Both the position numbers and the translations under genes were made by a program. The notes beneath the pieces are model-generated. The model was not told the DNA's origin. It searched no databases and saw nothing but the letters and a program-made list of their open reading frames with translations. From contig JAYGXS010000010.1 in the NCBI GenBank assembly GCA_036362985.1, positions 6,688,078 to 6,752,077 of the forward strand: a stretch of 64,000 nucleotides of DNA, written 5' to 3'. The stretch is from Ligula intestinalis. Taxonomy: Eukaryota; Platyhelminthes; Cestoda; Diphyllobothriidea; Diphyllobothriidae. Position 1 is the first letter of the stretch. The number at the start of each line of letters is the position of its first letter. Below are positions 14,051 through 27,200 of this stretch, one piece after another.

Positions 14051-14201
14051 CTGCGGTCCAGTTAGATTGTTCAAGCGAAGGATTCGTCCCACTCAGAAAG
14101 GATATTTCCAAAGGGCAGATAATACGCAGTCCAGTTAGATTGTGAAAGCGAAGGATTCATCTCACTCAGAAAGAATATTTCCAAAGGGCAGATAATACGC
14201 A
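14051..14201 (+). repeat. Two tandem copies of a 73-bp unit
   Basis: GTCCAGTTAGATTG recurs at 14056 and 14129, each followed by AAGCGAAGGATTC, CACTCAGAAAG and ATATTTCCAAAGGGCAGATA. The two units are about 90% alike. Confidence 0.85.
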
Positions 14202-15120
14202 GTTCCTTTGTCAGTTTTTATAGCCAGATGTGTCTTCTTCACCAAGGTAGAGACCAAAAACCTCGTGAGCACAAAGAGCTTAAATTCAAAACCAATTTAC
14301 AAACATTACGTTGTTGCTTATATTCACATACGTGTTTATTTGAGCCGGATAGTCTGTAACGCCTCCAAAGGCAGTTTCTTTTTTTAAAGCGGTGTTGGCG
14401 TTTGATGTGCAAGATTCAACCGTTTTAGTGGGCGCAATTTTCGCGGGGTTATCCAAAATGGCTCAAATGTAGTCACATAAACTTGCTACGTCGTTCGTGG
14501 AGGAGCGCCGCGGCCAGTCTAATGGGTCAGAAAATTGTTCAGTAAGTTAATCGTAGCGAGGTCAAAGGCATAGTAGGTCCGAATGGTGGTAGCCTTTTTC
14601 GTAGACACAAGTGGAAGACAGTACCAGATTAATGTATGGTCACCTTGGAAGAGGCCCTGCTTATAATCAACGAAAGAGGCAGCAATGTCCTTCGTGAAAA
14701 TTGGGTCTCAAATATGATCATCTTTCATTGGGGAGCAGAACAACTGAAAGGAATTTAAAGAAATAAGGGTAGCTAAGAGGGGCTGAAATCTGGGTTGACT
14801 ATAGTTTGAAAGCCAATCAATTTGGGTAATTTTGAAATCGCCGCCGATGATTTAAGCGTCAAAGGTGGACTCTGTAATCAGCTAAAATACTTCGCACCAC
14901 CATATTCCACCATATTCTAAAAATGGGTAAGGGGATAAAAAGTGTATCTAAGAATCGCATTTTGTCGGGATGACAGGATAATGGATGCAATAGATAACAT
15001 GAGTCTAAAGAGGATGGGATCACTTACACTTAACGGCTTCATTCCATTAGTCACTGCGAATGCTTCGAAGACTGCCCATTTGTCCGTAAAACGCGCTACC
15101 ACCGCGTCGTTGAAGTGTCA
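14202..15120. other. No gene recognised
   Basis: No frame with a recognisable domain. The minus strand of 14917-15102 continues, after a stop, the frame of the candidate exon at 15121-15334. Confidence 0.35.
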
Positions 15121-15334
15121 CGTTGTGTTCGTACATTGCTCAAGTAAACCAAATTTCTGCAAAATTTTCAACAGTTCATCATCACTAACCGCACTGGTGG
15201 CTCTCCTGAGATGCATGAGGGCAATGTGGAGGTGGATTTGCATCTCCTGGTATTTCTTTTGCAATTTCTCGATGGCGAAAACCCACTCGATGGTTCCGCG
15301 GTGTCGTCTGAAAACATACTGTTCACTGAGATGA
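15121..15334 (-). CDS. Unassigned open segment, possible exon or relic
   Basis: The minus strand is open for about 70 codons: EQYVFRRHRGTIEWVFAIEK, LQKKYQEMQIHLHIALMHLR, RATSAVSDDELLKILQKFGL, ending in a TGA at 15118-15120 after CTNTT. Beyond that stop the same frame stays open for 60 more codons (ARFTDKWAVFEAF). Composition looks protein-like and helical (coiled or HEAT-like), but I recognise no family. A TTTTCAG acceptor lies near the 5' side. It may be a mobile-element relic with one stop. Confidence 0.3.
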
Positions 15335-15589
15335 TTTAGATAAATGCGAAGGATTCTTCTTATAGATAACCTGGACTTCTACCTTCAAGTCTGCATAAAG
15401 AAACATGGGACTAGTGGACTTTCGTATATTAGACCTTCCTTTAGGCATTTTCCCTACCATCTGCATGCTTATTATCTTCTCTTCACAAAGAAACACTATT
15501 TGTGGACGTATCTGCCTTAATCTGAACTTTTGGTCCTCCAGTCGCGCCTTTCCCAGAGCGATGGCGCATATCCACACCCACGCGGGACG

Positions 15590-15885
15590 AATACGCTCGC
15601 ACGCCCGGGGCACATAGACGCGCCGCAAACTGTTCGAACTATCAGCACCCCAAAGTGCTCTCCAGTCCTTGGTCAATTCTTGCCCCAACGGACACTTTGG
15701 AATCCGCTCTGAGCGAGACGCCATGCCAGACTGATTAGCCATTTTCTCCTAACTGTAATGTACACAACACATTCTTCCCTCTACTATGGCTCTCCCAAGT
15801 CTTATCTCATCTCCCAAAGAACCGGGCCTGGAAGATTATAGCTGTTAGGGTTAACCGTATTAGCCTTAACGATTATTAAAGGATG
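15590..15885 (+). repeat. Dispersed repeat R3 (copy 1)
   Basis: Shares ordered blocks with 54750-55095: GCTCTGAGCGAGA, CCATGCC(A/G)GAC, GTAACT, AAC(C)GGGCCT, GTTAGGGTTAA(C/T)CGT and TTAGCCTTAAC. ACAATACATTCTTCC-like blocks near 15765 are also found at 54270. Noncoding; its superfamily is unknown. Confidence 0.55.
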
Positions 15886-15890
15886 CGCTG

Positions 15891-16253
15891 TCCTGTCCGG
15901 GTGCACAGGTGGAGGCGTTTTTGTTGCAGGTGCCGAATGATGAGCGCCCAGAATTCACTGCCGAATATCAAAAGATCTACCAAAGCGGCCTGCTGCGAAG
16001 TCTCCCGAAACGTGGAGAGTTCTTCGTAGAAATTGCGTCTCACACGTCAAAGTTTTTCATTAGCGGAGGCATAAGTGTTGACGGCGAAGATGGCATCAGC
16101 CTCCGGAATGAGCAGATTTACATTTATGAGATGATAACTGATCCATCGCGATGTCATTTCGTACGGCAAAGGGAATCTCAGTGCCATCTAGCTCTGCATT
16201 CGGGTGATTATCTCAGGATAAGCATTGGAGAAATGGCCCCTTATTCAGTCTAA
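15891..16253 (+). CDS. Unassigned open frame, possible terminal exon
   Basis: The frame is open from before 15891 to TAA at 16251-16253 with protein-like composition: VEAFLLQVPNDERPEFTAEY, QKIYQSGLLRSLPKRGEFFV, then SKFFISGGISVDGEDG and HSGDYLRISIGEM. There is no ATG near the start; GTGCACAG|GTGGAG could be an acceptor, which would make this a last exon. No family recognised and no partner exon found. It borders repeat R3, so a transposon-borne frame cannot be excluded. Confidence 0.35.
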   Translation, partial: SCPGAQVEAFLLQVPNDERPEFTAEYQKIYQSGLLRSLPKRGEFFVEIASHTSKFFISGGISVDGEDGISLRNEQIYIYEMITDPSRCHFVRQRESQCHLALHSGDYLRISIGEMAPYSV

Positions 16254-17340
16254 ATTGTCGCCTGGTTGTTCCGCAGACCGACATAAAGAGTGGGAAAACA
16301 CTAAGTTACCTAAATGAGCAGAATAATGGAGCAACCCCTGGGATAGGGCTGAGAGGATGGACACAAGATTTCCTGGTTTTCTTTGCGGTATTTTGATCGC
16401 AAATTTAGTATTTATGAACTACCGTATACTTTCAGATGGAACGAGTTCCTAGCGCTTTTCCACAACTAGCACCATTTTCCCTTCATAATCTTTATACGTC
16501 ATCTCGTACAGCTGCCGGTCTATGCTATGAATCACAGCTTTCTATAGTAGAGAACGGCGCAAATTAGCCTGGGCGGCATACCATGTTACTTGTCGGTCTC
16601 TCCGTAGTTCGGCTTGACTGTGGTGTTGGTTGGAGTGGATTGCACGGGAGCACTGTTACCAGGATTTAGGACAAACAAAACCCGATTTTGACAGTGAATA
16701 TAACCCGCCGGTGTAGGTCGTCACCATGGCGTAACCACTAGGCTGACCCATTTTTGGAGGGTCACGTATAAGAGTTTAACGTCAGTTAAGGGCTTACCGT
16801 GTTGGTAGGGTCACTTAAATATCAAGTTTACCGTTCGATTAGTTTAGAAGTTTTCGCCCATAACGAAATGAGTCTGGTTTAATTTTATAGAAGTTAGTAA
16901 TTACCACCCTAATAGCAAGTGGGATTCTACGGGAGTTCTACGGGAATCCTATATTTCCACAAAAATGGGTACCTACTTCATCGCGAAAACCCCCCATTCT
17001 CGAAACGTGGCAATAGATAACTTTTTTAAGACAGTTGATATTAGAAAAGTGTATTATATGTAAAAAAATAGGGTCAAAAATATTGATGTACAATAAGTAG
17101 GCTTGAAGGCGTGTTATACAGTCTTCTTAATTAAGAATTGCGCTGTGCAGAGTTGGTGGCGAAAAGAAGGCTGTACTAGCGGACGCTCCCGGCCCATCGT
17201 CGTTGTCCGGGTCATGCTCATCTACAAAAAAATTGACTATTAATGCAAAGTTTATGATGGGTGAAATCAGTACTGGAGGTTAAAGCGTTTAAGTAACTCA
17301 CACAGAAACCGGGAACGTTTGGGGATTACGTATTTCCCCC
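16254..17340. other. No gene recognised; flank of the DNA transposon
   Basis: No supported ORF. May hold one end of the transposon at 17344-20250, but no terminal inverted repeat was identified. Confidence 0.35.
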
Positions 17341-17343
17341 TGT

Positions 17344-18072
17344 TCAGTCACCTGTAGGCCTTATTGAAAGCCTTAATGAAGGTTTTCTTAATTCCAGCCC
17401 TGTCATGATTGTTTGAAAGACACCAGGCGGAAGCGAATTCTGCGTTAGGAAGTGTTTAATCAGAATACAGTAATACTTACCTGTTACGAGGTCGTGCAGT
17501 GGCGATTTTTCGAAAGCCCTCTTGGGGCTGTCGAAGTAAGTGCCCGTGTAATTAAGTTCGGCTGTGATACTATCAGCAAACAGGGCCTTGAAGACCCTCT
17601 CGGTGAAATCTTCAAGAGTATCACCGCCTACTTTGAGCAAGTGATTAATCTGTGAAGGCGTGTAAGGACAACATTATGACATACTAACTGGCTCTAAAAG
17701 CTACCGTCTGATAGGCGTGACACGATGCCATCGAACTCCTGCAGGTTTGTTGCCCGCGTGAAAAAAATTAAGGGAGTGAGGCGCTGCGTTTATCGCTGTC
17801 ACGGCCGGTGCTTTCTCCAGAAGCTCAATTACCTTTCTTTGATTTTCGGGCATCTGCTGCATAGTCTTCGTCTGGAATTCCATGAAATTCATTTGGGCAT
17901 TGTTCATGTGTTTTAGTAAACGATGGACTTTTGAGCCAGAGGATCTCCGACCCGAACGACGACGTTGTGGACTTTCATTAATTATATCTAAAAGGGGAAT
18001 CATTGTAACGCATGTGCTTACCATGTAACGGAAACGCCAAGGCTGACATGCTTGTAGGCAGCGTAACTTCAC
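17344..18072 (-). pseudogene. DUF4806-like accessory ORF of the DNA transposon
   Basis: First piece (18072-17701): a basic, helical region (SPQRRRSGRRSSGSK, then MNFMEFQTKTMQQMPENQRK). Second piece (17640-17344): MLKVGGDTLEDFTERVFKAL, then TAELNYTGTYFDSPKRAF, resembling the DUF4806 pattern 'L..lGG....t.r.l..l.t..la..y.w.G...k..f'. Such domains are found next to tnp2-like transposases in invertebrate genomes. The pieces are separated by stops or a small intron, and lie 3' of the transposase on the same strand. Family assignment is from memory of the pattern. Confidence 0.5.
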
Positions 18073-18476
18073 TGCCAGCTGATGAGCTGTCTGAGTCCTG
18101 AACCGTAATCCATAACATTTTCGTAAATTAACTTATTACCGCTGATGATGACGAAAATATGCAGACATGTCCACGCAAAAATTCTTTATATATACGGGGC
18201 GACCGCTTTTCCCTTCCCGAATGCCGTCGTGAGATATTCTTGTCAGACATTACAAGTCTAAAATAACAAGGTCACTTTTAGCGCCTGTTAAACTACGGAT
18301 TACTGCCAAAGCAGTAACCGGAAAAGTGAGAAGTCACTTCCAGTTTCACTAGAAGGTGTGCTAAACACTTTATTTATACTTTGGGGTACAGAAAAAAACA
18401 TGCAAAAAGTAAGACATTATAAAATTGTAATGGAAAACGGAAACTTACCTGTCAGTGACGAGTACATTTACTCGGA

Positions 18477-20250
18477 TTACTCGATGACGTCCCAACGTGG
18501 ATTTATATCCATGAGGACGAAATGGTCTTCCTCGGGGAAGGAGGTGTACTTCAGAACTTGTGACGGCAACGGGCAGTAGTTCACAGTGTTTCCTATCTTG
18601 GCTTTGAAAAGTTTAAAATGTTTCGAATTGGTAAGGTACACGCAGTAGTCCTGAATTTCTTCATACTCTACGTAAACCAAGATTATAGCACTTGACACAT
18701 AGCGAACGATGTTCTTTACACACAACAGTTTGCCATCAATAGAAAGAGAACCATTGGTGGGAGTTGTGCCGATAAATTCGTTGCCCTTAGTAATCGAGGT
18801 GAACTGCGTGAAGGGTCCATCAACTACTGGAGGCAGCGGTCCATTCCTATGTTCAAACTTGCAAGTCCATTCTACTGGACCGGGTTATGTTCGTGGCAGT
18901 CTTAAAGTCTCCTCAAAATGTTTAGCTACTTGCTGCAGTTCTTGGTTTTTCTTTTTTAACATATTCTTGATCTGCCCTAAGTAACTTTCATAGGGGAATG
19001 AAGAAAAACTTTCTAAGGGACCGTGACGTCCGACGTCCTCCGGAAGGTGAACAATGCTATGTACATTGCACACCATTTGCCTTAGACCATACAGCCTTTC
19101 ATACTGTTCTATCAATCTCTCTAGCAAGGTGGTTGCGTATTGAACCCAATCCTTGCAAGTTGTTGGCTGAACTAAACAACGAATGGCTATTGACAGAAGC
19201 ATAAAGTGCTTCCAATATTTACGTTTAATTGCACCTTTAAGAACCACTACCCCTGTGTATGATAAAAATTGTCGCAATTCAGTCCTTTTCCAATATTCCC
19301 ACTCACTAAGAGATCGCGCTCTCTGACTAAACTCCCGTGGTAAATAGCGGTTTACGGCTTTTAATCTTTTATCTACTTCGACTACAGCCTTCCCAGACAT
19401 CTTATACTTAGTTCCATGTGGGCTTCTGAGCCACAAATTGAGCAACCTTCGCATAACCCCTAGGTACACCAGATGCAGCGGATCTAAAGGAAAACAACTT
19501 ACCATACCTATATTACATACTAACAAGGATGACCTGCCAATACGATGGCAGTCATCCGCTCCATCATAGAAATCTTGGTCACATATTTTATCTTCACTAA
19601 CAATATCGTACACAACCTTCCTCCATGTAGGACGACGGATACCCTCCACCTTACAACGCTCACACCCATAATAAGCATTAACATTCTTGAGTTGCTTTAT
19701 GAAAGCCCTCGCAGGAGCATCGAAAATGATGGCTCCCACTTTAAAGTTAAAGGTCTGGTCGAGACTTTCAACATACAGCCCTCTCCTACACAGGAAAGAC
19801 ACTTCCCTAATCAAGGGCTTGCAGTACGCCTGAACATCTGATGGTTTTCCTTTTCCACTATATCTCCCTACGGGAAAAACATTAACAACGAAAGGTTGCA
19901 TTATTCGGCCGAGAATAGGCCACAAATCAAACCTCCTCTTCCTATATAAAGGTAGTCCATCTATAGATAAGTTAACTACGATTTCATTTCCCTGTATATA
20001 CATTGACGGTCCACTTACCTCCTTCGTTATACACTTCATAAGTCCAATGTGAGCGTACTGTCCAATGCCCATTGCTTGATCTTCCCCGCAGGATTGGGCC
20101 ATCTGACGGTAGCTCAGGATGAAAGCATTGCAAGATTTTTAGAATTTTCGTAAGATGCTTTGTTGGGGGTCACATTTATTAGCCCACAACTCCAGTGCTT
20201 CGCGCAGAGTAAGCTCCTGAGCCGCTGGCGGTTCCACTATGCCAAAAAAG
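18477..20250 (-). pseudogene. tnp2-like DDE transposase, broken
   Basis: A minus-strand frame of 405 codons (20102-18885) reads IVVNLSIDGLPLYRKRRFDL W.ILG, IIFDAPARAFIKQLKNVNAY YGCERC, PLDPLHLVYLGVMRRLLNLW and LPEDVGRHGPLESFSSFPYE. This is the pattern of the transposase family known from plant CACTA 'tnp2' and its animal relatives. A single TAA at 18885-18887 interrupts it; the same frame continues to 18477 (GPLPPVVDGPFTQFTSITKG, LSIDGKLLCVKNIV). Upstream, ALELWANKCDPQQ and ILKILQCFHPELPSD are recognisable in other frames, so two frameshifts lie near 20100 and 20150. A dead copy, young enough to keep one long frame. Confidence 0.72.
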
Positions 20251-20847
20251 CAAACGTTAAAATTCGCATGCCGGCTTCAGATAAGGCAAATGAATGCAGT
20301 GTTTTAATGGTGCTGTGAATATTTGCACTTAAAAGCTCAACTCCGAGACCCCCGCACGCCACGTGCCTCAGTTTCATAATGGTATCTTAAGAAATGATAT
20401 AGCTGTAGGAAAATGTATGTCATTTTTTGATATAAAAAAGGCAGGGTTTGCCAAATCAAACGCAATTATCTCACGTTTGATTAAAATAAATTACGTGCCG
20501 AAAATTAAGGTTGTATAACATATGGTGAAAATGTTTGGTTTGACAATTTAATTCCCCGGGCTTTTGAAATTGGCCTGCTTGTAGTGTTGGCTTTTGCCCA
20601 GTTTCCGGAGTCGTCCGGAGGGCGAATTCTTCATTACCTTTGGTATACACCCTTGTATTTAGAACAATTATCCCTTGAAAAAATTACTATTCTTTCAGAA
20701 AATTGTGTGTTCCTGCCTCTTTAAAGGCCACAATTTGACTGGTGCGTTTACGTATTTTCGTTAATTTTACCTGTATTTCGAGCTTTATTTCACGTAGTTG
20801 TCTATTTTTTAAATTCTCACTATTTCGTTGTTCTATAATTTATCCAG
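20251..20847. other. No gene recognised; upstream of the golgin-like exon
   Basis: AT-rich. The last 60 bases form the polypyrimidine tract and acceptor of the next exon. Searched by eye for the usual golgin-84 N-terminus; not found. Confidence 0.4.
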
Positions 20848-21261
20848 CTAGCCATGCAGCATCTTGCAACTGCACCCGAAAATTTCATCGTCACTGACAG
20901 TCGGTCACGCGGCAACCCAGAACCCCACCTTTCCCTTCCAAACCACGGGTTTGTGACAGATTCCCTACAAAAGCCAACCGTTCTGAGTGCAACTCGTGTT
21001 TTTGTGCCTGCTGATGTGAAGGACGATGGTTTTCCTCAGTTTTTACCAGCGCGTCGCCCGCGCTCTGACCCTCGCCGTAGAAAGCCAGATCACCGGCCGG
21101 TGGGAGACCTCGACCGCGATATATATACTTTAAATCGATCCTCGGTCAGCAGTCTACGTAGACCCACATTAGATGCTGTTGCAGAAGTCTCCGGAGAGAA
21201 CGGATCCCCAGAGGACTGCACAAAAGCTCCATTGGAGGCACAACAGGAATCTTCTATATCG
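20848..21261 (+). CDS. Golgin-like gene, most 5' recognised exon
   Basis: Codes for a hydrophilic Ser/Pro/Arg-rich segment, MQHLATAPENF... to ...QQESSIS, 136 residues from the ATG at 20854. A T-rich tract ending in TATCCAG at 20847 is a credible acceptor, so the exon may start at 20848 (CTA GCC ATG) with an upstream coding exon. An in-frame TAA at 20836-20838 stops the frame just upstream. The donor is TCG|GTAATG, phase 0. Such disordered N-terminal regions precede the coil in golgins. The ATG may be the true start or an internal methionine. Confidence 0.6.
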
Positions 21262-24200
21262 GTAATGGTCTCTTGTTACCATTATTTCTGCAAATTTATG
21301 CATATACTTATGCGTTTACTTTTTAATCGTACTTAGCGAACCGATTTATTAAAAAATACTATATTAGGAATTCTTGGTTAAGACTGATTACGAATAACGC
21401 CTGGGTTTCATCATAGTCGCCACGCTATAACGGCATTCTGGCACCCGATTCTCCCGTTTTACCAAAGTCAGTCACGTTTTTCGGTTGAATATGCATTTAA
21501 ATTTCCAATTTTCGTTCGCAGATAAAACTCCCAATTGCTGGACACTCCTTCGTTCCGTGCGTTTTTTGTAAATCAAGCCAACCTGCTATACATCTAAGCA
21601 ACAGTGAATTACTCGATGTGATTTGTCGCATGCTCTTGTGTACGCTCTGTGAAACTTGGAGACTGGACCGGACGTTTAGTAGTAAATATTTAGGAGCTGT
21701 TGGGATTGCCTCCTGTTAGTACTTCAGTGGAAGGCTTGTAGGCACAGAAATTTGTGTGGTAAACTGGGCGAATATTTTGTCCTAAGAACTTGCCGCAAAG
21801 CAACTGCTTATCCTTTATCGTCAATGAGTGAAATCATAGGTTCGAGTGAACACAAGCCTTATTGCTTCGTTATTGATGGTGTAACTGGTGAACCGATTTG
21901 CATTTTCGCAGCCAAAATGCGATTTTTGAGCTATTTAATAATTCGTGTGCTGAATCGCTAAAAGTGTTTATAAATCTAAAGTTAGAAAGTCTCGCACCAA
22001 CAATTTTTAAGAATTTTTTCTTGGAAGCCTGTCGGTAAAAGAATACTCTTATTCGGAGTATTTCATATTTTTATTGTAGTTGCATCGACAACGCATTTAA
22101 ATGTACCATCGCCAAACTAATTTCGCTCTTGGGTTGTATTAGGGTCAACCTGGCTCTTCTCTTACACCAGCGCAAGCCTTCGATACTTTAACTGACAGTA
22201 TGTTGCATAGTATTTTCAGATAAACCGCCAACCATACCTGTTTCTTATGTAGCCGTGCTATTATACTATTATACATCTCCGTTTTAGCGTTTTCAGAACA
22301 TGCTCATCAACCCCTCTGACCTGCTGATTCTGGGCCAAAGAGCCAGCAAGGATCAGTTATTGGAAGGCCTGCATAATGCGCTCGCGCGTGTTGCCCGCCT
22401 TAGTGAATACCGACGCCAACAAACAGCGCGAAATATGGCCCTACTGCAACAAGTCGACCAACTGAATGGTGACATGGATGCTGCAGTGGACGCCCTGCGT
22501 CACCAACAGAGTAAATTCGAAAACGAGCGCATGCGTGCCGTGATGGACGTTCGAAAACTGCGGACCCAACTGGCTGAGGCCGTAGCACTGTTAGAACAGT
22601 CTAAAGTGTCGATTGAAGGGAAACTGACCCAGCGTAATCCTCTCTCCTTGTCGACTTCGGCTGACTTGACAGAAAACCCTTCTCTTTCAGGTGTGTTTGT
22701 GTTTCTCTCCCTCTGTCTTCACCGTCAGGGTATTCAGGCCAAACAGCCTTTCACATTGAATGTTCAAGGAGCCTTTATCGTATGATTAGTTTTCGGTTGT
22801 TGTTCATCCATAGCTCCATGCCTCAAGGGTGTATAATCGAGCCCACCAAGAGAGGTTACTACATGCCCTCAGTTTTTGGAAAATCCCTACTTGAAGTGGC
22901 TGCTACTATTTCTAATCTCTTTCCAAAAATAATAGTTTGTGCGACTTTACACAGGATTGTCTGTGGGTATGTTCATCTGCGTTAGTCGAGACATGGAGTA
23001 GAGAAATAAAGAAACCCTGCGACCCACACAATGGCGGTCCCCACTAGCCACCTCCAAGCGGTTATATTTCCAATCCTATCTCAAATAACTCGTAGGGTTT
23101 GGGGCTAGGCATTTTCACCCACTTAAAACATAACCCTGCCCATCGAACTGTAAGTGTTCCACTCCGTCATGCGTAGACTCTCATGACTGATCTGGATCCG
23201 AAAAACAAGCATAGTTCTGCTTTCCAGATGTTCGTTTCACCTCAGCCCTGCACGACTATGAATCTTCTTACCATCTCTAAACGACATGGGTAAAATATTA
23301 CCAGTTATGCTATTCATTTGCAAAATGATACTTTGATGTTAGTCAATATGTGCATGGACTTCCATTCACCAGTGTCGTCCACCCTGACTTCCGCATTTTT
23401 CCTCTATTTTCCACCAATTTTCTGAAGTAGGTAAAATGACTGCTAGACTCTGACTTTTAAGCCCAGCAATTAAAGGTGTCGCACATTATTTGACCCACAA
23501 AACAACCTCATAGGTCCACACAATCACCACACTCAGTTTCTTTTTAAAATTTGTCTGTCTTCTCGTAATCTTCAGGTTAAAGGCAGCTGTAAAAAATTGC
23601 ATCTCTATGCTCGCAAATTAGATTAGACTCATGAAAAATCTCCCCCCCTCTCTCTATCATTTTGACCTAGATGAGGTATGTAGCCTGTGCGAGAATCGCC
23701 CCCTAGAAATCCTCACCCTACGCATTACGGTAGATAAGCTGGAGACGGAGCTAACCCGTCAAAAATGCGCTACCGAGAAGGAGACGGCACGTCTGCGTGG
23801 CCAGTTGGCCGAATCCATCTCGGACGCACGCGCCCTTAGATTGCAGCTGGCTCGCCTTTCACGTTCCTCCCCACCGCCCACCGGTGAGGTGCCAATTCAA
23901 CAAATTTCTTCCCCCTGTAATAATTGTCTCCGTCTGCAGAAGTTAGTGGACGTGTTACAGCAGAAACAGCCGCAGCAGCAATATCAACAAGAGCAACCAG
24001 CTGGTCCAGTTTCTGCCAGCGTCGACAGCGCAAACAGGGTGCCTTCTGAACAGTCCTCCCGTCCCGCTAACAAGAATGACGATCCTGACAACGACACTGT
24101 ACCTGACATTATTAGCGGCTGTTCGAAGGATCAGATCACAGCCCTCTCGCCGCTCGTATCGCGTCCAGCTGCTGCCGTGGACGCAGGGACTCAAACTTCA

Positions 24201-27200
24201 GACCAGGAAATACCCCACGATAGTCTAAAACACGTTCTCTCCATCAGTATCGCTCCGACACAAGAATCGCCGCCGGTGTCCGAAGTGAGGTTAGCCCCTT
24301 CTTTCGCCACTCCGCGTGAATTCGACCGTCAGGAATCTGCGAATTTGCCAGGTGGTAAGTCATGTGCACCCTGCTATGTTTATCTCTTTCAACACCTACT
24401 CAACGTGTCTTTACACTTCCAAAGCGTCAGTTTTTCTAAGTATTTCAGTTTTTTTTCAACATGTTTTTTGACAATTTATAATCAAGCCTGTACACTGACA
24501 GTGAAAATAGGAGAGTTGAACAGAATCTGTACATGTCCTATGATCACTAATCATCGTTTCACCCCGCCTGCTTGGCGAAATCGGCATGTAGAGGTCATTG
24601 CGCTGGTGGAAAGGGGCTGAACGTAGTGCTCTTGGGTCGAGTACGGGGAGTACAAATCACTGTCACGTGTACGGAGTGAACATTTGTCACCGGGCCGGGG
24701 TGGCTGTTGGTTGGCTTCAAAAATATTTCCCTGGGCTCTGCCTTCCTCCTGTATACTTTCGGTCTCGAGGAATGCATTTGTTGAGTTCGATTGTTTTTGG
24801 TTTAGCGTAACTTTCCGGTCCTCTGACGACCGAAATCGCTGGTCGCCTGCTCGAAGGACATGAATAGCTTATGCAGCTGTCTTCTCATATGGTCGCAGTA
24901 CGGAATAACGAATTGGCCTGCGCTGATGGGATGGGCTGCCGCATGTGACTTCGGGCTCAATCTCCCAACTGCTCTTGTATGTCTATGCGTTGTCGTAATT
25001 GGAATAGACAAGACCGCTCGGTTGAGTAAGCATAAGCCAAACTGATGGGAGATTCACAATTTGTGTGTATCTTAAAATTTGACCTTATTAATATTACAAT
25101 TGGTTTATTGGGACTAAAAAAGGACAAACAGAAGTACAGTATGCGCTAAAGACCGTGCAACTTTCATAAATTTGTAAAAGTTTGATCATTACTCGCATAT
25201 CGGTGTGAACACATTTACGAAAACTTAAGAATAATAATGAACAGCATTAGGCATATTTAAAAATTAACAGAAGTATAAGAAGTACTAGGTGTTTGTTAAG
25301 AAAAATAAAATTTTCCCGAAAATCCTTAAGTCCCGGAGACGTAAAATAATGCTATAATTTCGAGCCATAAGTTTAAATATGTTCTTCTGAAGCCCTTTCG
25401 TCCCCATTTTCTTTATCTAAAAATAAATTTTCTTCAGTCAAAATGTTTTGTGCAGATTACCATTCGTGGATAACTATTTATTCAATATCGTAATTGAAAT
25501 TGTCGAATCATTTCAGTTTTCAGTGCTTTCATTTGTTAATGCATAAATAGATCTTCTGTTCGACGTTTATATGAAAACCTTTAAAATAAAATATGTATAG
25601 AGAGCATTTACCAAAAATGAGTTTTTGGATATTAGTTCTTATGAATCGTATTTAGAACTGCCTCAAAACAGCAAACCGTCCATTAGATAACCATGATATT
25701 TTTATTCCTAAGATATCAAAAACTTTCTATAATAGGTTACCTCCTTAAAAGTGCTTTAATTAGATATTCAGTTGACGAATTTCTGTGTATATTAAGTTTT
25801 TCTAAGGTAATGTCACTATGAAATTGGAGACTTGGTAATTTTTTAATCTACCTAAAGATAAGACTGAGGGTGATACTGAGGAACCCACCAACCCAAGCGC
25901 ATTCGTTTATCAAATATAAAATTGGAGTACCGGCTGACAGGCTAACTCGGTGCTCTTTGGGATATGCTTTCAAGTAGGATCCTAATGCAACCTCTTACTT
26001 TTTTGGGACTCAAGACCTTGCCCCCCGGAACAGCGCGTCGTACATGTGTACGTCCACATCGTTGGCCTTATCTTGCTATCGAAACCTTGTATGCTATGTC
26101 GGAGTCGAGTGTGATACCTGCAGCTCATGTGCGCATGACTGTGAACAAATTAGCGTCCAGTCCATCATTGTTGACCTCGTCGCTTGCAGTTGTCGAAGTT
26201 TTTGATCCTGTCACCCATAAGTGAACTAACTGTCTAGCCTAAGCAGCTCGCTTGGTGACCCTGAAAAAACCAGGCGAATTCGGTTTATGCAAACCAATTT
26301 TGGTAACATTGACAGGCCGCCTGTCGCGTACACTTTGTCCTTCTCTTCAACATCTTACCAATTTCGGCGTGGGCCACAGCGTGGTGGTGAGTTTGAAGGC
26401 GGTTTTAACGGTGTCCATCTTTTGTCATGTTTTTTCCGTGCCTGTTGGTTCTTCTGACATGCTGTGATTAGAGTGAATTTTAGCTGGGATGCATCGATCA
26501 TTTCTTTCTCACCTGCAGGATACCGATTTTCTAACAAGCTTCCTGTCCACAAAATCACTCCTGCAAGATGTGGGGCAGGTCAGGGGGACGGGAGTGGGGG
26601 GGGGGATTGTTTTTGTTTGGGGTGGTGTGTTCACAGTAAACAACGGCACTACCACCAGTTTTAGGACACGTTTTTGAACCCCCTCCCACCTCTGAATAGG
26701 CCTGTCTAGATGTCTTAAACGCCTGCCACCTGATAGATTGGGGAAAAATTGCATGGACTGTCTTCAGAATTGCATCTCCCTCACCACAGGGCTTTGGGAT
26801 TACAGAAGCAATTACCACGGAAGTGAACCCAGTTGGCTGAGAACCCATTAACCTGTTGCACAGCCCCGAACTTCTGTTAGACGCAGTTTAGTGCTGAAGA
26901 GAACTGAAGAGGATTCGATTTTACGGTCAGGATCACGAATATTTTAGTTAGCGACTACAATACTAACTATGTTAACATCAGCTGTGGATACGGAATCTGT
27001 TGATTTCACCGCGTGTGCGTGGTTGTATGGTAACCGTATATCAAAGCTGTCCGTTGCTGGGACCCCCTGCTCCTCGTGTTCGCACACGCAATCGAGTGCG
27101 ACCGCAGATTTAGTTGGGACAACATTCGCCATGGCCATCACAAAAGAGCGCGAGAAATTCTCGAGGCTTAGTTTTCTATTGTGGGCATTATCAACCGCCA

